DNA of 15,671 nt from Frankiales bacterium (lineage in GTDB: Bacteria; Actinomycetota; Actinomycetes; Mycobacteriales; SCTD01), in assembly GCA_025966295.1 (NCBI GenBank), contig JAOPVD010000055.1, forward strand, positions 1 to 15,671. Direction: 5' to 3'. A model generated the notes under the pieces. The model saw only the letters and a list, made by a program, of their open reading frames with translations. It was not told where the DNA came from and ran no database searches. Position numbers and translations under genes: made by a program. Below, piece by piece: positions 14,671 to 15,671 of the stretch (position 1 is the stretch's first letter; each line of letters begins with the position of its first letter).

Positions 14671-14698
14671 TAGGATGGACGCCAGCCGAAGCGGCTGG
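14671..14698 (+). promoter_or_regulatory. Possible promoter -10 and hairpin before the AsnC gene
   Basis: TAGGAT (14671-14676) resembles an actinobacterial -10, but no clear -35 precedes it. CCAGCC-gaagc-GGCTGG (14682-14698) is a 6-bp-stem inverted repeat just downstream, 39 bp before the ATG. It could be an autoregulatory operator or a weak attenuator in the 90-bp gap after the dehydrogenase. Confidence 0.3.
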
Positions 14699-14736
14699 GA
14701 ATGCAGCGTCACGGTAGGCATCGACAAAGGGACCTG

Positions 14737-15279
14737 ATGGCAGACGGGGCGACGAGCCGGGGACAGCGGCAGAGGGCTACCCGCACGAACGCTGACGTCT
14801 CTTCCCAGGACGACAGCGGCCTGCGTCCACGCCAGCTCGATGCCCTCGACCGCGACATCATCCGCCTGCTGCAGAAGAACGGTCGCACGCCGAACACCGA
14901 CATCGCACGTGAGTTGAGCGTCACGGAGACCACCATCCGCAAGCGCATCGCTCAACTCCTCGAAGACGACATGATCACCGTCGTCGCCGTACCGACCCCC
15001 AAGGCCGTAGGCGGGAACCTCTCGGCCATCATCGGGCTGTCCATCGAGCTCAAGTCTCTGCACGACGTCGGGGAGCGGGTCCGGCAGTTCACCGAGGTTC
15101 GCTACGTCGGGATGTCGGCCGGCCGTTACGACCTGATGCTCGAGGCGTTCTTCCGCGACCAGGAGCACCTGCTCGACTTCCTCACGAAGCGCCTGGGCCC
15201 GATGAAGGGCATCACCGGGATCGAGACCTCAATCATCCTCAAGGTCGTGAAGTTCAGCTACGAGTGGGAGATGGTCTGA
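14737..15279 (+). CDS. AsnC/Lrp-family transcriptional regulator
   Basis: This 180-aa regulator has a polar, probably disordered N-terminus (about 1-33), an AsnC-type winged helix-turn-helix at about 34-85 (LDALDRDIIRLLQKNGR, then TDIARELSVTETTIRKRI), and a RAM ligand-binding domain from about 92 to 178. I chose ATG 14737 because AAAGGG (14726-14731) precedes it by 5 nt; the upstream ATG 14701 overlaps the hairpin and lacks a ribosome binding site. AsnC/Lrp proteins sense amino acids or related small molecules and usually control neighbouring genes and themselves. Its place at the end of the rightward operon, together with the 15-bp palindrome inside that operon's promoter, suggests it controls the pathway. 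Confidence 0.93.
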   Translation: MADGATSRGQRQRATRTNADVSSQDDSGLRPRQLDALDRDIIRLLQKNGRTPNTDIARELSVTETTIRKRIAQLLEDDMITVVAVPTPKAVGGNLSAIIGLSIELKSLHDVGERVRQFTEVRYVGMSAGRYDLMLEAFFRDQEHLLDFLTKRLGPMKGITGIETSIILKVVKFSYEWEMV

Positions 15280-15364
15280 CCGGGCCTGATTGCACCCACC
15301 CGCAAGGCGCCCGGCAGGCCGCGGTCGTAGGGCATGCGCTGCTCCGGCACGTACTGCCCGCCAC

Positions 15365-15448
15365 ATTCAGCACGACCTGGTTCCGGCCAGCCGTCTTTGC
15401 GCCGTACAGGACGGCGTTGGCCCGGGCGATGCTCGCGTTGAGGTCTTG
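15365..15448 (-). pseudogene. Short remnant resembling the C-terminal end of a GGDEF domain
   Basis: On the minus strand, one frame reads LNASIARANAVLYGAKTAG followed by RNQVVL. This resembles the conserved end of GGDEF domains (pattern ADxALYxAKxxGRNxV), with Asn replacing the usual Asp. No GGDEF motif or other part of such a protein is found upstream, because the YqhA-like gene begins within about 50 bp. It is probably a decayed fragment; chance similarity is possible with only about 28 residues. Confidence 0.4.
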
Positions 15449-15499
15449 AGCCCGCCGGAACGGCGCCCGGCCGACCAGGGGTTGGGCCACGTGGTTCGC

Positions 15500-15671
15500 T
15501 CAGCGTGAAGCGACAGCCCGCTCAGCGTCGGACTCGGGGGTCCCATCCGCGTGCTGTCGCCCAGGCGGGGCGGCCGGAAGGTGCTTCGGCCCCATGCCGT
15601 CGATGTAGGCCAGCGCCACCGCCGAGACCACGAACGCGAGGTGGATGACGGTCTGCCACAGCATCGTGTCG
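15500..15671 (-). CDS. C-terminal end of a YqhA-family (UPF0114-like) membrane protein, partial
   Basis: Only the last 56 codons are in the window; the gene enters from the right edge and stops with TGA (15502-15500). The visible part has one membrane segment, MLWQTVIHLAFVVSAVALAY, followed by IDGM and a polar tail rich in Pro, Ala and charged residues. A Trp and His followed by a VVSAVALAYID pattern resembles the last helix of YqhA/UPF0114 proteins, small inner-membrane proteins of unknown role. The tail of about 30 residues is longer than I would expect for that family. The assignment rests on this one segment. Confidence 0.6.
   Translation of the reverse strand, partial: DTMLWQTVIHLAFVVSAVALAYIDGMGPKHLPAAPPGRQHADGTPESDAERAVASR

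Noticed and set aside
13573..15168. A 531-codon open frame on the minus strand
   Set aside because: It lies antisense to the alcohol dehydrogenase and AsnC genes, which have clear motifs and ribosome binding sites. Its composition (Asp, Arg, Gly, Val-rich without motifs) is that of the opposite strand of GC-rich coding DNA.
15283..15320. GGCCTG...CAGGCC inverted repeat after the AsnC gene as a terminator
   Set aside because: The stem is only 6 bp with a 26-nt loop and no U tract, which is too weak to call.

Overview
The window looks like chromosomal DNA from a high-GC actinomycete. The evidence is very high GC at third codon positions, several GTG starts, strong GGAGG-type ribosome binding sites and a typical actinobacterial gene set. 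I cannot name the genus from this sequence. No tRNA, rRNA, CRISPR array, insertion sequence or integrase is visible.

Left flank (1-2056, minus): the N-terminal and catalytic parts of a secreted thermolysin-type (M4) metallopeptidase, cut by the window edge. A strong 14-bp-stem hairpin (2195-2232) separates it from the central cluster.

Central cluster (2265-15279): two divergent gene sets flank a 395-bp control region (10506-10900). Leftward, in one tight array, lie a ribose-type (CUT2) ABC importer (lipoprotein binding protein, double ATPase, permease), a LuxR-type regulator starting 3 nt after the permease, a small probable beta-barrel protein of unknown function, an FAD/NAD/2Fe-2S oxygenase reductase, an NTF2-like protein and a Rieske oxygenase alpha subunit. 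Rightward lie a glutamine-synthetase-like (GlnT/type III-like) ligase, a DUF1116 (YlbE/AllG-like) protein overlapping it by 4 bp, a zinc alcohol dehydrogenase and an AsnC/Lrp regulator.

Together these genes suggest an uncharacterised catabolic pathway for a small nitrogen-containing compound: import, gamma-glutamylation of an amine (or assimilation of released ammonia), Rieske-type oxidation with a dedicated reductase, then alcohol oxidation. A GS-like ligase beside a Rieske oxygenase and its reductase recalls the logic of aniline degradation, but the importer, DUF1116 protein, barrel protein and MDR alcohol dehydrogenase make a different set. The substrate cannot be read from the sequence.

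Control: the divergent region holds two convincing sigma70-type promoters, both beginning TTGACATTCG, plus several palindromes. A related TGGC(C)AATTGYG / ATTGGC motif occurs there, before the barrel gene and before the Rieske gene, so it may be a shared operator.

Right flank (15280-15671): a short non-coding stretch with what looks like a leftover GGDEF-domain tail (minus), then the C-terminal end of a YqhA-like membrane protein (minus) running off the window.
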